DNA from: Myxococcales bacterium
GTDB taxonomy: Bacteria; Myxococcota_A; UBA796; GCA-2862545
Length of the DNA stretch: 56,441 nt
Direction: 5' to 3'
NCBI GenBank assembly: GCA_019634415.1
Contig: JAHQVJ010000182.1
Coordinates: forward strand, 1 to 56,441
In this document: positions 22,844 through 31,998 of the stretch, in pieces
How positions within the stretch are numbered: position 1 is the stretch's first letter
Layout of the letters: each line of letters starts with the position of its first letter
Program-made: the position numbers and the translations under genes
The notes under the pieces: model-generated
What the model saw: only the letters and a program-made list of their open reading frames with translations
Database searches by the model: none
What the model was told of the DNA's origin: nothing

Positions 22844-23838
22844 CGTCGCCCGACGATGCACGACTGCGACAGAGCACGCTCGAGCACACGCAGCTCGATC
22901 CCCGCACCGAGGCCCGCCTGCTCGAGCGCCTCGGCGCACAGCCCCTGGCCTCCTCGTGGCGACCCGCCCTGGCCGCAGGAGCCCTCACCGCGGCGCTGGC
23001 TCTCGGCTCGCTGCTCCTCCTGCTGGCCCTTCGCGCCGATCGACCCGCCTCCGTCGAGCAGGTGCAGGACATGGCGCTGGACCTCGACGGAGACGGAGAC
23101 GTGCTCGGCACCGAGCAACACCGAGAGGTGGAGTGGCGAGAGGGCACCCTCACCGCCAGCGTCGCGCCGAACAAGGGCCTGAGCCTGGTGGTCCGCACCG
23201 AGGAGGCCCAGGTGCGGGTCGTGGGCACGGCCTTCGAGGTCCATCGAGCCCACCACGCCACCACCGTCACCGTTCAGCGCGGGAGCGTGGCCGTCGGCTG
23301 CGTGGGAGCCACCCAGGAGCTGGTGCTCCAGGCGGGCCACAGCCGACGGTGCCTGCCCGCCGATCTCGCCTCGCTGCTCACCCGCTTCACGGAGCTGACC
23401 GCAGCTCGAGCCCCCGCACAGCTGCGCCTGGCGACGCTGGACCGGGCGAGCCGCATGGCCACCGACGACTCCGCCGTGGGAGGCGAGCTGTTGGCCCACC
23501 GCGCCACCCTGCTCGCCGAGGTGGACCGCACCGTGGAGGCCTTGGCCAACGCCGAGCGCTACCTGGCCGAAGGCCACGAGGCCCGCCGCGACGAGGTGCT
23601 GTCGCTCACGGCCCACGTGGCCTACGACCGCAGTGGCTGCGGGGCCGAGCCCGTGCTGTGGCGTGCCGTGGAGGCCCTCGACCCAGGTCCAGAGGACCTG
23701 CTGCTGGCGGGCTGCCTCGCCGACCGCGATCCGGAGGCAGCGCGCACCCTGGTGGAGGGCGCAGCCGATCAGGTGAGCGGAGCGTGGCTGCAGCTCGCTC
23801 GCACGCTGCAGGAGCGCCTGAGCGACGACGACCAGTGA
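22840..23838 (+). CDS. FecR-like membrane anti-sigma factor
   Basis: This 332-residue protein has a soluble N-terminal tail of about 45 residues, one membrane helix (LAAGALTAALALGSLLLLLA) and a periplasmic FecR-like beta domain (EVEWREGTLTASVAPNKGLS, VRVVGTAFEVH, VTVQRGSVAVGC). The C-terminal 150 residues are helical and look like TPR-type repeats. This is a plausible anti-sigma factor that holds the coupled ECF sigma at the membrane until a periplasmic signal arrives. It overlaps both neighbours by a few bases (ATGA and GTGA). Confidence 0.82.
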   Translation: MTSPDDARLRQSTLEHTQLDPRTEARLLERLGAQPLASSWRPALAAGALTAALALGSLLLLLALRADRPASVEQVQDMALDLDGDGDVLGTEQHREVEWREGTLTASVAPNKGLSLVVRTEEAQVRVVGTAFEVHRAHHATTVTVQRGSVAVGCVGATQELVLQAGHSRRCLPADLASLLTRFTELTAARAPAQLRLATLDRASRMATDDSAVGGELLAHRATLLAEVDRTVEALANAERYLAEGHEARRDEVLSLTAHVAYDRSGCGAEPVLWRAVEALDPGPEDLLLAGCLADRDPEAARTLVEGAADQVSGAWLQLARTLQERLSDDDQ

Positions 23839-24848
23839 GGTGGGCCCTCTGGTGGGCGTTGGCGCCCGCAGTGGCCACGCCACCCGACCAAGACGAGGTC
23901 GCCATCGAGCGCGGACCCACCCGCTGGCGCGCCACCGTCAATGGACGCACGGTGGACGTGCCCGTGCCGCAGACCGACGAAGACCACGCCATCTTCCGAG
24001 CCCTGGTGACGAGCCTGCTGCTGGACCTGCAGTACCGCGCCCGCCCGCCGGAAGTCCCCGCAGTACAGCCGATCCCATCCACCGCCAATCCCCCACCACG
24101 CGCGCCGCGGGCCGCTCCCTCCGAGCCCGCTCCCCCGCCTCCGCCCGACCCGTCCCCCGCCGCGAAGACCGAGCCCACCGCGAAGACCGACCAGAGCGCT
24201 GCGCAGTCCACGCGTCCCGCGCCGCTGGCTCCGGCGTCTCCTCCGGCCCGTGCCCCCTCCGCGCCGACCCCCACCGCAAAGACGCTGCCTGCAGCCCTCG
24301 TGGAGCCAGCGCCACGACGGGCCGCGTTCCCCCGCGTCGCCTGGCAGCTGTGGGTCGCAGGGGAGGTGGCGCTGCACCCCGTCGTGGCGCCTGGTCCAGG
24401 GGGAAGCGTGGGGCTGAACCTCGGGCGACGCTCCGGAGCAGGCCTACGACTGGGGCTCCGTCTTCCGCGCAACGCCGGGTTCGGACCCGACCTGACCACG
24501 CGACAGCTGGAGGCCGACGCCCTGGCATGGACCCGCGCCGGCCCCCTACGACTCACAGCGGCGGCCGGTGTGGTCTCGCGGCGCTACGACCTGGGCGCCC
24601 AGGTGCACGCGCGCCAGCCCGTGCCCGTGGCCAGCGGCCTGGTGGGGCTACCGGTGAGTGCAGGCGCGCTGGTGGTGGAGCCGACGGTGGCGCTGGCCAC
24701 CGACGTCGCCGTGACCCGAATCGGCCCGCCTGGCGACAAGGAGGTGCTCACGCCCGTCAGCGTGCGGATCGAGCTGCGAATCGGCGCCTTCGGCGAACCA
24801 GATCCGGACGTCCGTACATCCGTGAGCACCGCTCCTCGGGAGGACTGA
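23835..24848 (+). CDS. Exported proline-rich protein with C-terminal barrel-like region
   Basis: This is a 337-residue protein starting at GTG 23835, which overlaps the previous stop (GTGA). MRWALWWALAPAVA is a signal peptide. A small N-terminal domain follows, then a long Pro/Ala linker (about 85-160) with repeated AKTEPTAKTDQS-like spacing suited to spanning the periplasm, and then a C-terminal part of amphipathic strands (GGSVGLNLGRRSGAGLRLGL, ALVVEPTVALATDVAVT) that could form a small barrel. Translational coupling to the anti-sigma gene suggests it helps sense or transmit the envelope signal. No family is recognised. Confidence 0.72.
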   Translation: MRWALWWALAPAVATPPDQDEVAIERGPTRWRATVNGRTVDVPVPQTDEDHAIFRALVTSLLLDLQYRARPPEVPAVQPIPSTANPPPRAPRAAPSEPAPPPPPDPSPAAKTEPTAKTDQSAAQSTRPAPLAPASPPARAPSAPTPTAKTLPAALVEPAPRRAAFPRVAWQLWVAGEVALHPVVAPGPGGSVGLNLGRRSGAGLRLGLRLPRNAGFGPDLTTRQLEADALAWTRAGPLRLTAAAGVVSRRYDLGAQVHARQPVPVASGLVGLPVSAGALVVEPTVALATDVAVTRIGPPGDKEVLTPVSVRIELRIGAFGEPDPDVRTSVSTAPRED

Positions 24849-24850
24849 CC

Positions 24851-25939
24851 ATGCATCTCCGATCCATCCTCGCCGTCGTGTCCATCACAGCGCTGGCTGG
24901 CTGCTACTACGAGATCTCGGTGCCCACGCCGAGCTCCTCGTCCACCGCACCGTCGAGCGCCACGGGCGGAAGCACACCCCGCGTGCCACCGGACATCCAG
25001 ACCGTGGACACGGCCACCTCCACCAAGCCCTTGGCCACCTACACCACCATCACCGGCACGAGCTGCTCGAACACCGCGGTCGCCGGGCCCAACTCCGTCA
25101 CCGCCGTCACGCCGACGGCCACCAAGCTCGGCACGACTCAGCACGTCTTTGCAGGCCATCCGCGCATCCTGCACTTCGACGTCCACGCCGGCGGCATCGA
25201 CGTGGTGGTGGAGGAGGGCAACGGCAACGACGTCATCGTGACACAGACCATCGAGGAGGTTGCCATCTCTGCTGGCAACAAGCCGCTGCAGAACCCCGAG
25301 ACCATCGTGACCAACGCCATCGGCAACGGGGTGATCACCATCTTGTCGTCCTGCCCGCACGAGTTCTGCAACACATCGAGCTACCGCGTGGAGCTGCCCT
25401 CGCGAGCCCACGAGGTGAACGGGCGGCTCCAGTTCGGCGCCGTGAATGTGGAGGACGCTGCCACGAACGACGTCAACGTCATCACCGACATCGGAGCGGT
25501 GGACGTCTCGGGCGAGGTGGAGGGCGTGCGCATCCGCACCGCCACGGGCGACATCACGGTGGCGCTGTCGGACGGCGAGGTGGTGGATCTGGTGCCCGAG
25601 GTGGGCAACATCCAGGTCGATGGCGTGATCAGCCAGGAGCTGTGCGCCAAGACCGGGGGCGGCTCCATCACCATCACGAACGCCGAGTCGGACCTGATCT
25701 ACGGCCTGACCACTGGCTCCGACGTGTCGATCCATACCGTGACCTCCCCCACCCAACTCGAGGCGGAGACCGGTGCGGGCCAGCTCCTGGTGGAGGTACC
25801 CAAAGGCAGCTACGACGTGGACGCCTCCGTCTGGCCGCTGGGAACCCTGACCATCGCGGGGATCACCGATGATCCGAAGTCTCCCTACGATCTGCGCGCC
25901 CATAGCGCGGTCGGCGACGTGACGATCATCGGCCTGTAG
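24851..25939 (+). CDS. DUF4097-like adhesin-type lipoprotein
   Basis: This is a 362-residue lipoprotein: MHLRSILAVVSITALAGC gives a textbook lipobox. After a Ser/Thr-rich linker, residues of about 110-362 form the right-handed beta repeats of the DUF4097 / GIN-type family (FGAVNVEDAATNDVNVITDI, GAVDVSGEVEGVRIRTATGD), short strands with D-[VI]-x-[VI] spacing. Related proteins are often located next to ECF sigma/anti-sigma pairs. GGGAGG precedes ATG 24851, two bases after the previous stop. It is probably the last coupled member of the sigma operon. Confidence 0.8.
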   Translation: MHLRSILAVVSITALAGCYYEISVPTPSSSSTAPSSATGGSTPRVPPDIQTVDTATSTKPLATYTTITGTSCSNTAVAGPNSVTAVTPTATKLGTTQHVFAGHPRILHFDVHAGGIDVVVEEGNGNDVIVTQTIEEVAISAGNKPLQNPETIVTNAIGNGVITILSSCPHEFCNTSSYRVELPSRAHEVNGRLQFGAVNVEDAATNDVNVITDIGAVDVSGEVEGVRIRTATGDITVALSDGEVVDLVPEVGNIQVDGVISQELCAKTGGGSITITNAESDLIYGLTTGSDVSIHTVTSPTQLEAETGAGQLLVEVPKGSYDVDASVWPLGTLTIAGITDDPKSPYDLRAHSAVGDVTIIGL

Positions 25940-25964
25940 GCGGTGGCGACGATACCCTGTCCCC

Positions 25965-26579
25965 ATGGCTGGCCTTCGGCTCATGGTCTACGACCAGACC
26001 TGCACCGGGCGCTTCGGTGTGGGCCTCACCCACAGCTGGCGCCTCGGCGGACCGCTCTACGGCGCCATGGGCCACCTCCACGCCTGGAAGGGTGCGAGCA
26101 GCTGGGCCCAGGCGCTGGACTGGCTCGCCCACGTACGAGACTCCGAGCCCATCCAAGAGATCCAGTTCTGGGGACACGGCCGCTGGGGCAACGCGCGCGT
26201 CGCCGGCGAGGTGTTCGATGCCTCGGCACTGGCGGCGGACCACGCGCATCAGCGGTTCCTCCGCCCGATCCGAGAGCGCCTGCTCCCGAGCGGGCAGTGG
26301 TGGTTCCGCACCTGCGAGACCCTAGGTGCACGGACCGGGCAGGACTTCGCCCAGCGCTTCGCCGACTACCTCGGCTGCGCCGTGGCTGGCCACACCTACA
26401 TCATCGGCCCTTGGCAGAGCGGACTGCATCGTCTGCAGCCGGGCAACGCACCCCACTGGTCGGCGTGGGAGGGCCTGCGAGCTGGCACTCCCGAGGCGCC
26501 ACAGCGCGCATTCTGGTCGATGCCGGGGTGCCCGAACACCGTGAGCTGCCTCGCCTCCACCATCCCCGAGGGGTGGTAG
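25965..26579 (+). CDS. Small caspase-fold-like protein (DUF4347-like)
   Basis: This is a 204-residue protein without a signal peptide. A beta strand ends in His-Gly (EIQFWGHGRWG) and a later strand ends in a Cys (GQWWFRTCETLGARTGQDFA) followed by a helix and VAGHTYIIG. The His-Gly ... Cys spacing and order match caspase-superfamily dyads such as those of DUF4347 and related proteins, in which the Cys lies in Y-G-C-N. The family call is inference from this pattern only. It lies 25 bases after the sigma operon and so may be co-transcribed with it. Confidence 0.55.
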   Translation: MAGLRLMVYDQTCTGRFGVGLTHSWRLGGPLYGAMGHLHAWKGASSWAQALDWLAHVRDSEPIQEIQFWGHGRWGNARVAGEVFDASALAADHAHQRFLRPIRERLLPSGQWWFRTCETLGARTGQDFAQRFADYLGCAVAGHTYIIGPWQSGLHRLQPGNAPHWSAWEGLRAGTPEAPQRAFWSMPGCPNTVSCLASTIPEGW

Positions 26580-26664
26580 GCTCTCGCTCGCGGTCGGCCT
26601 GTGCCGGCTGCTCCTCACCTTCTACGCCAGCCCACCTGCGCGCTGGCCCAGGTGGAGCCGTCCT

Positions 26665-28050
26665 ATGACACCGTCCCTCCTCGGCACGCTCATCCTCGCC
26701 GCCCACGCAGCCCCCCTCGATCCGACCACCTTCGACAGCATCGCGCCGCTGCTCGATCCCGACGACACGGTATTCGTCGACACCAGCGGCGACGTCCCCG
26801 TGCTCCAGTACGGCGAGACGGTGCTCGACGGCGTGCGCGACAGCACTGGCACGCTGGCCGTGTTCACCTTCGACGAGGTGGTGATCGACGAAGACGTGCT
26901 CGTGGGCGGCGACCGCCCGCTGGTCATCCTCTCCAAGGGCGACCTCACCTTGAGCGCCACCCTCGTGGTCAGCGCCGACGGAGTCGTGGCAGGGCCGGGC
27001 GGCGCCTACGGTGGACTCGATCTCGGAGACGATGGCGATGGCGCCGGCGGAGGCGTCGGCAACGACACGGGAGCCGGCGGAGGCGGCTTCGGCGGCCCGG
27101 GCGGTGCGAGTGAGTACGGAACGCCCGGTGGCAGCGCCGTGGGCGATCTGCGGAAGCAGCTCACGGGTGGCTCCGGAGGAGGACGAAGCAGTGGCGGGAT
27201 CTTCACCGGTGTCGGTGGCGGCGGCGGCGGCGCAGTGGAGATCGGAGCCTCCGGGGAGCTCGTCATCGACGCCTCGGCCCAGATCTTGGCGCGTGGCGCC
27301 GCGGGAAGCAACGGCTCCGACGGAGCCGGTGGAGGCTCGGGGGGCGGTGTGCTCCTCCACGGACTCGGCGGCCGCTGCGAAGGCACGATCGACGCCAGCG
27401 GCGGCGATGGCTCCTACGATGGCTGCGTGTGGCCCTTCGTCTGCCCCGACGGAGGCGGAGGCGGAGGCGGCCAGGTGGTGATCGACGGGCTGCGCAGCAA
27501 CGCCTGCACGGTCGACGTGTCGGGTGGGGGCCCCTTCTCCGACGACCCCAAGGTCATCGATCCGAGCACCGGTGGAGAGGGCCTCGTCGACGTGGCGCTG
27601 GATCCCGACTTCGACGGCGACGGCTTCAGCGTGGGACAGGGCGACTGCAACGACTCCAATGCTGGGATCTACCCAGGCGCCAAGGAGCGGATCTGCAACC
27701 AGGTGGACGAGGACTGCGACGAGGCCACCCCCGATCAGCCCGACGCCGACGGCGACGGCGTGATCGCCTGCAACGAGTGTGACGACGCCGATCCGCTGCG
27801 CTTCCCGGGCAACCCGGAGGTGCTGTGCGACGGCATCGACAACGACTGCAACGACGAGACGGCCGACGATCCCGGTGACTGCGATCGCATCGGCACCGGG
27901 CAGACGCCCGACTCTCCGCGGAGCGACGGCCCGTCGGACGAGGAGCTCTCGACGGGCTGCTCCTGCAGCAGCGGACCCTCGGGTGCCGCCCTGCCGGCGC
28001 TGGCGTGGCTGTCACTGCTGGCCTTCCGCAGGCGTCGCTCGGTGCGCTAG
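26665..28050 (+). CDS. Glycine-rich MopE-repeat protein with MYXO-CTERM tail
   Basis: This is a 461-residue secreted protein: signal MTPSLLGTLILAAHA, a beta-rich N-terminus, a Gly-rich zone (about 110-280) with many GGG turns, then MopE-type repeats with D-x-D-G-D-G and C-D-G-[IL]-D-N-D-C-N (for example CDGIDNDCNDETADD). The tail STGCSCSSG, a hydrophobic stretch and FRRRRSVR is the MYXO-CTERM sorting signal, cut by a myxosortase and used for surface anchoring. GGAG precedes ATG 26665. It probably coats the cell surface; MopE relatives bind copper or calcium. Confidence 0.85.
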   Translation: MTPSLLGTLILAAHAAPLDPTTFDSIAPLLDPDDTVFVDTSGDVPVLQYGETVLDGVRDSTGTLAVFTFDEVVIDEDVLVGGDRPLVILSKGDLTLSATLVVSADGVVAGPGGAYGGLDLGDDGDGAGGGVGNDTGAGGGGFGGPGGASEYGTPGGSAVGDLRKQLTGGSGGGRSSGGIFTGVGGGGGGAVEIGASGELVIDASAQILARGAAGSNGSDGAGGGSGGGVLLHGLGGRCEGTIDASGGDGSYDGCVWPFVCPDGGGGGGGQVVIDGLRSNACTVDVSGGGPFSDDPKVIDPSTGGEGLVDVALDPDFDGDGFSVGQGDCNDSNAGIYPGAKERICNQVDEDCDEATPDQPDADGDGVIACNECDDADPLRFPGNPEVLCDGIDNDCNDETADDPGDCDRIGTGQTPDSPRSDGPSDEELSTGCSCSSGPSGAALPALAWLSLLAFRRRRSVR

Positions 28051-28430
28051 CGGTCGCAGATCCACCTCGACGGGCCCACGATGCACGACCGATGTCCTGG
28101 CTTGATGCCGAGCTTCCGCACGAGCGGTGTTCCACCGGTTCCCGCCATTCCCCGAAACACCCATTTTGTTCAGACCGGCTGAAATTCGAATTATCCAAGA
28201 TTAAACTACTGGTAACCGCAACGTAACTGCCACGAGCGCTGGATCGCCGTACCTTCCCATCAGCTCAAGGGGCCTCGTTGTAACGGGGCCACCGGCAGCG
28301 TCCGTCGCTTGGATGTCGTTCCCCCCCTTCAGCACCCTTGCGACGGCGCTGCCGGCAGTCTCGAGCCGAGCCAGGCTTGGCGTCGCGCATGGGGGCGGCG
28401 CCATCGCTCGCTCGACGTTACCTCGGCACG
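28051..28430. other. Non-coding gap with AT-rich island and hairpin
   Basis: No coding frame is convincing in these 380 bases. From about 28145 to 28230 the GC content drops sharply. That part holds two small dyads (TTCAG-ACCGG-CTGAA and ATTCGAAT), which look like a promoter or operator. At 28271-28290 is a compact hairpin, GGCCTCGTT-GT-AACGGGGCC (one G-T pair), without a T-run. Together they may be the regulatory leader of the following gene. Confidence 0.4.
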
Positions 28431-28994
28431 ATGGCCGACACCCCCAACAAGCGGCGGGCCAAGCGCCTCGCCAAGAAGAAGAAGCGCAGGTCCACCATGA
28501 GCCGCGCCGCGCGCGATGGCGGAGGGGCCGCCGCGCCGCCCTCGTTCAAGGCTGGGCTGACGTGGCCCGTGGGCGACTGCTACCTCACGTCCAACTGGGA
28601 CAAGCCCGGAGCCGCCATCCAGGCCGTGTTCGTGCGCTCCCACGACGACGGGCGCAGCGTAGCCGCCTTCGTCGATCTGGATCGGAGCGGCCCAGGCGTC
28701 ACCGGCGCGAGGGTCGTCACCCTCCACGCAGCCGAGGCCGTGGTGGCCGAGTGCGCCCGGATCAGCGAGGAGGAGGACATCGCGTTCCACGGTGCGCCGG
28801 CCACCGTGGTGGCGGGCGTGCTCACCGACGCCCACGAGAACACCTCGCCCCCCCTGCCCGACGCGTGGTCCCGCGTGGCAGCACTCATGGCCGACGTCCA
28901 ACCCGACGCATTGGACGTGCCCTTCGGCCCCGCTCCCGACGAGCCCGATCGGCCCAGTGGTTTGCTGGATCGGCTGTTCCGCTTCCTCGGATGA
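28431..28994 (+). CDS. Basic-tailed hypothetical protein
   Basis: This is a 187-residue protein with a very basic N-terminus (NKRRAKRLAKKKKRRSTMSR) followed by a soluble alpha/beta domain (LTWPVGDCYLTSNWDKPGAA, IQAVFVRSHDDGRSVAAFVD, LDRSGPGVTGARVV). The last part is acidic and ends LLDRLFRFLG. I do not recognise the family; the basic tail could bind nucleic acid. ATG 28431 has no strong ribosome site, and an in-frame ATG at 28398 is possible. It lies 53 bases upstream of the Ser/Thr kinase gene on the same strand. Confidence 0.7.
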   Translation: MADTPNKRRAKRLAKKKKRRSTMSRAARDGGGAAAPPSFKAGLTWPVGDCYLTSNWDKPGAAIQAVFVRSHDDGRSVAAFVDLDRSGPGVTGARVVTLHAAEAVVAECARISEEEDIAFHGAPATVVAGVLTDAHENTSPPLPDAWSRVAALMADVQPDALDVPFGPAPDEPDRPSGLLDRLFRFLG

Positions 28995-29047
28995 GGTGCA
29001 ACTAGCGGAAACCCAGGGGCGCGAGCGAATATGATATCTCGCGCCGC

Positions 29048-30580
29048 ATGGGGGCAAACTTCGAAATCCCATACGATGCGCCTCGGGTGGGAACCGGGCG
29101 CTACGCGCTGCTGACGCGCATCGGTAAGGGCGGCATGTCGGCCGTCTACGGTGCGTGGGACACGCGAGACCGCGCGTGGTGTGCCGTGAAGGTGCTGCTG
29201 CCCCAGTTCGCGGATCGAGGCGCCATCCGGCGGCGCTTCGTGCGCGAGGGGCGCGCGATGATGGGGATCCGAGACCCTCACCTGGTGCACGTGGTCGACG
29301 TCAGCGAGTCCGAGGCCCTGCCCTGGATGATGATGGAGTTCGTGCCCGGCGGGTCGCTGCGCGACTGGTCGGATCGCAACGGAGAGATGCCGGAGCGCAT
29401 GGTGGCGGAGTGCGGCATGCAGGTCTGCCTGGGCTTGGCGGCTGCCCACGCCGCGAACGTGGTCCATCGAGACGTGAAGCCCGAGAACATCCTGGTGGGG
29501 GACCGAGCGCAGCTCAAGGTCACCGACTTCGGCGTGGCCCGCGTGATCGACTGGTCCGAAGACCAGGAGGACACCCGCACCGGCATGACGCTGGGCACGC
29601 TCGGCTACATGGCCCCCGAGCAGCTGGCGAACAGCAAGCACGCCGACGAGCGCTGCGACGTGTACAGCGTGGGCGCGTCGATGTATCGCCTGCTCACCCG
29701 CAAGCCGGTGCAGGATCTGTTTCGGATCGCCGACGCGCCGCAGCGTCTCGAGGCCGCCAGCGCCCTCGAGCCCGTGCTCGCCCGCTGCCTACAGTACGAT
29801 CCGGCAGATCGCTACCCCTCCGCCGAGGCCCTGCGTGCAGCGCTCCAGGCCGTGTTGCCGGCGCTGGCCCCGGTGGGTCGCTCGACCCCACCGCTGCTCG
29901 ACGGACACACCGGCCCCTCGGAGCCCATGCCCCTCGGCGGCTTCCCGGAGCTCGCGGGCCAGCTGGACCGCTCCACCACACAGGCGCTCCTCCATGCTGC
30001 GGCCCACGCGCGGCCATCGCCCCGCACCACCATGACCCTGGGGGTGGAGCTGGCCCCCGCTCCCTCCAGACCCCGACGCCCATCGGTGGTCGCGACCCTG
30101 GCCGCCATCGCCCTGGGACTCGCCCCCTCCATCGCCCTGGCCATCGCGGGCCCCTTCGTGGTCCGCTGGGGGGCCGACGAGGTCGAGTCGGCGGCCCTGG
30201 CACACGCCAGAGCCGAGCTGGCCCTGATCGAGGGAGTCGAGCAGGCCGACACGCTGCCCACCCGGCTCGAGGCCGCAGGGCTACCGGTGGACCCCCTGGT
30301 GGACGCGCTGACCGAGTTCCACGCCGCACAGGGCGACGCACGCATCGGAGCTGCCGAGCAGGTGGTGCTGGAGGCAAGCCGAGCGGCGAAGCCGCTCGGT
30401 GTGCTGTCGAGCAGCCGAGGCGAGGACTACGGCTCGATTCGCCACGAGGTCCAGCTGCTCACCTCGGCCACCGATGCACTGCAGCACACGCACAGCGCCT
30501 GGGTGGCCGCAGCCCGCTCCCCGGCGGGCCGGTTCGCGGTGGCGCTGGGTCGGGCTAGCCCTCCCGACGACGAGCCATGA
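29048..30580 (+). CDS. Membrane-tethered Ser/Thr protein kinase
   Basis: This is a 510-residue Hanks-type kinase: glycine loop GKGGMSAVYGAW, lysine in CAVKVLL, catalytic loop VVHRDVKPENILV, Mg loop TDFGVARV and GTLGYMAPEQL. The kinase domain spans about 18-275. A linker rich in Pro/Ala follows, then a membrane segment near 345-370 (VVATLAAIALGLAPSIALAIAG) and a short extracytoplasmic domain of about 135 residues without a known fold. A TATGAT hexamer at 29030 could be the -10 element, giving a very short leader. Its last 26 bases overlap the tail of the converging gene. Confidence 0.93.
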   Translation: MGANFEIPYDAPRVGTGRYALLTRIGKGGMSAVYGAWDTRDRAWCAVKVLLPQFADRGAIRRRFVREGRAMMGIRDPHLVHVVDVSESEALPWMMMEFVPGGSLRDWSDRNGEMPERMVAECGMQVCLGLAAAHAANVVHRDVKPENILVGDRAQLKVTDFGVARVIDWSEDQEDTRTGMTLGTLGYMAPEQLANSKHADERCDVYSVGASMYRLLTRKPVQDLFRIADAPQRLEAASALEPVLARCLQYDPADRYPSAEALRAALQAVLPALAPVGRSTPPLLDGHTGPSEPMPLGGFPELAGQLDRSTTQALLHAAAHARPSPRTTMTLGVELAPAPSRPRRPSVVATLAAIALGLAPSIALAIAGPFVVRWGADEVESAALAHARAELALIEGVEQADTLPTRLEAAGLPVDPLVDALTEFHAAQGDARIGAAEQVVLEASRAAKPLGVLSSSRGEDYGSIRHEVQLLTSATDALQHTHSAWVAAARSPAGRFAVALGRASPPDDEP

Positions 30581-31988
30581 CCGCCATCCAGAGCAGCGGT
30601 CCGAACAACAGCGCCTGAGTGCCGCCGCTGTTGTTGTTGCCGCAGCATCCGGTGTTGATCTGGGACCCTGCACGCCGCGTGATCTCGTCGACGTCCTTGA
30701 AGTCCTCCTGGAGCAGCCAGCCCGGGTTGCCCTGACCGTTGTACTCGTAGGCGCCCACGGTGGGAGCCGCTCCGTTGCGCTGCACCCCGTTGAAGTCGGT
30801 GACGGGGATGTAGGCGTTGCCGTCGGGTGTGCCCGCGTCGCGGAGCACCGAGGGCACGCTCGGGTAGAAGTCGAAGTTGTCGATGTCGTCGAAGTCCCCC
30901 ACTCCGCCGCCCTCGATCACGAAGTCGGGGCGCACCAGCGGATCGAAGCCCTGGATCAGGCCCGTGACCACGTTGGAGTGGATGAAGTTGTCGGTGTCTT
31001 CGAGCTTCTTGTAGTTGTAGGGATCCGACAGCGGATCGTCGTAGGTGAAGCCGTAGCCAGTGGGGTTCGCCAGGGCGTTGTTGGCGAACACCATGTCTTC
31101 CTTGTCGTACCAGCCGTTCAGCTGGGCCGCCCAGCCGTTGGTGCGCGCCACCGTGTTGTGGCTGATCTGCACGTTCAGCAGGCTGCCGTCGTTGTCCTGG
31201 GTCAGGATCCCCTCGTCGCCCGTCTCGAACACGACGTTGCTCTGGACCAGGGCAGGTCCCCACACGTAGATCCCGTCGTCTTCGGTCTGCCAGATGGCGT
31301 TGCCGCTGGCCACGTTCTGGTTGCCGAACTGGGTGTCGGGCAGCACCAGCCCGTCACCGCCCGTGCGAAAGACGACGTTGTCGGACACCAGGTTGCCCTG
31401 CGCGCCGTTGAGCAGGTTGATGCCCGTGCCGCCCACGTCGTGGATCAGGTTGTTGTCGATGATGCTGTCTTGCAGCCAGCAGCCGGCATCGCCGCAGCCG
31501 GCACTGATCCCGTCACCACCGGGCGCGGGACCGAGCTCGCTGCTCAGCACGTTGATGTTGGAGCAGTCTCCCTCGATGCGCAGCGCCGTGTTCCAGACGT
31601 CGCCGATGCGCAGCGACCGCAGGCGCACGTTGCTGGAGCTGCGGATCCGCAGCCCTGCCGTGCCGTTGTACTTGGCGTTCTTGGCGCCCTCGAAGGCGAT
31701 GTTCTCGATCACCACCCAGTCGGAGTCCGCCACGTCTGCGACGTAGCCGCCGCCGCTGTTGCGCAGGATCACCTCCGCCCCCGCGCGCGCCATGAACGTG
31801 ATGGGGTTGTCGTCGGTGCCCAGCCCCGACCAGAACACGGTTCCCTTCAGCTCGTAGACGCCGGCCTCGAAGGTCACGACGTCGCCGGCGCCCAGGGCAG
31901 AGGTGGCCGCCTGGATGTCGTCGCCGGGACGCACCACCACGTCCAGAGCATGGGCGGGCATGGTCAGCGCGAGGGTGAGGATGGTCAT
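30555..31988 (-). CDS. Right-handed beta-helix protein with MYXO-CTERM tail
   Basis: This is a 477-residue secreted protein (signal MTILTLALTMPAHA; GGAG before the ATG). It reads as a pectate-lyase-like parallel beta-helix, with repeated short strands of the N-x-[VI]-x-x-N type (VIENIAFEG, LIHDVGGTGINLL, VVFETGDEGILTQDND). The C-terminus (NTGCCGNNNSGGTQALLFG, then a hydrophobic stretch and ARRREG) is a MYXO-CTERM-like sorting signal. No catalytic residues for polysaccharide cleavage are obvious, so adhesin, structural or carbohydrate-binding roles are all possible. It is the last gene of the surface cluster that starts at 38226. Confidence 0.82.
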   Translation of the reverse strand: MTILTLALTMPAHALDVVVRPGDDIQAATSALGAGDVVTFEAGVYELKGTVFWSGLGTDDNPITFMARAGAEVILRNSGGGYVADVADSDWVVIENIAFEGAKNAKYNGTAGLRIRSSSNVRLRSLRIGDVWNTALRIEGDCSNINVLSSELGPAPGGDGISAGCGDAGCWLQDSIIDNNLIHDVGGTGINLLNGAQGNLVSDNVVFRTGGDGLVLPDTQFGNQNVASGNAIWQTEDDGIYVWGPALVQSNVVFETGDEGILTQDNDGSLLNVQISHNTVARTNGWAAQLNGWYDKEDMVFANNALANPTGYGFTYDDPLSDPYNYKKLEDTDNFIHSNVVTGLIQGFDPLVRPDFVIEGGGVGDFDDIDNFDFYPSVPSVLRDAGTPDGNAYIPVTDFNGVQRNGAAPTVGAYEYNGQGNPGWLLQEDFKDVDEITRRAGSQINTGCCGNNNSGGTQALLFGPLLWMAVMARRREG

Positions 31989-31998
31989 GTGTGCTCCG

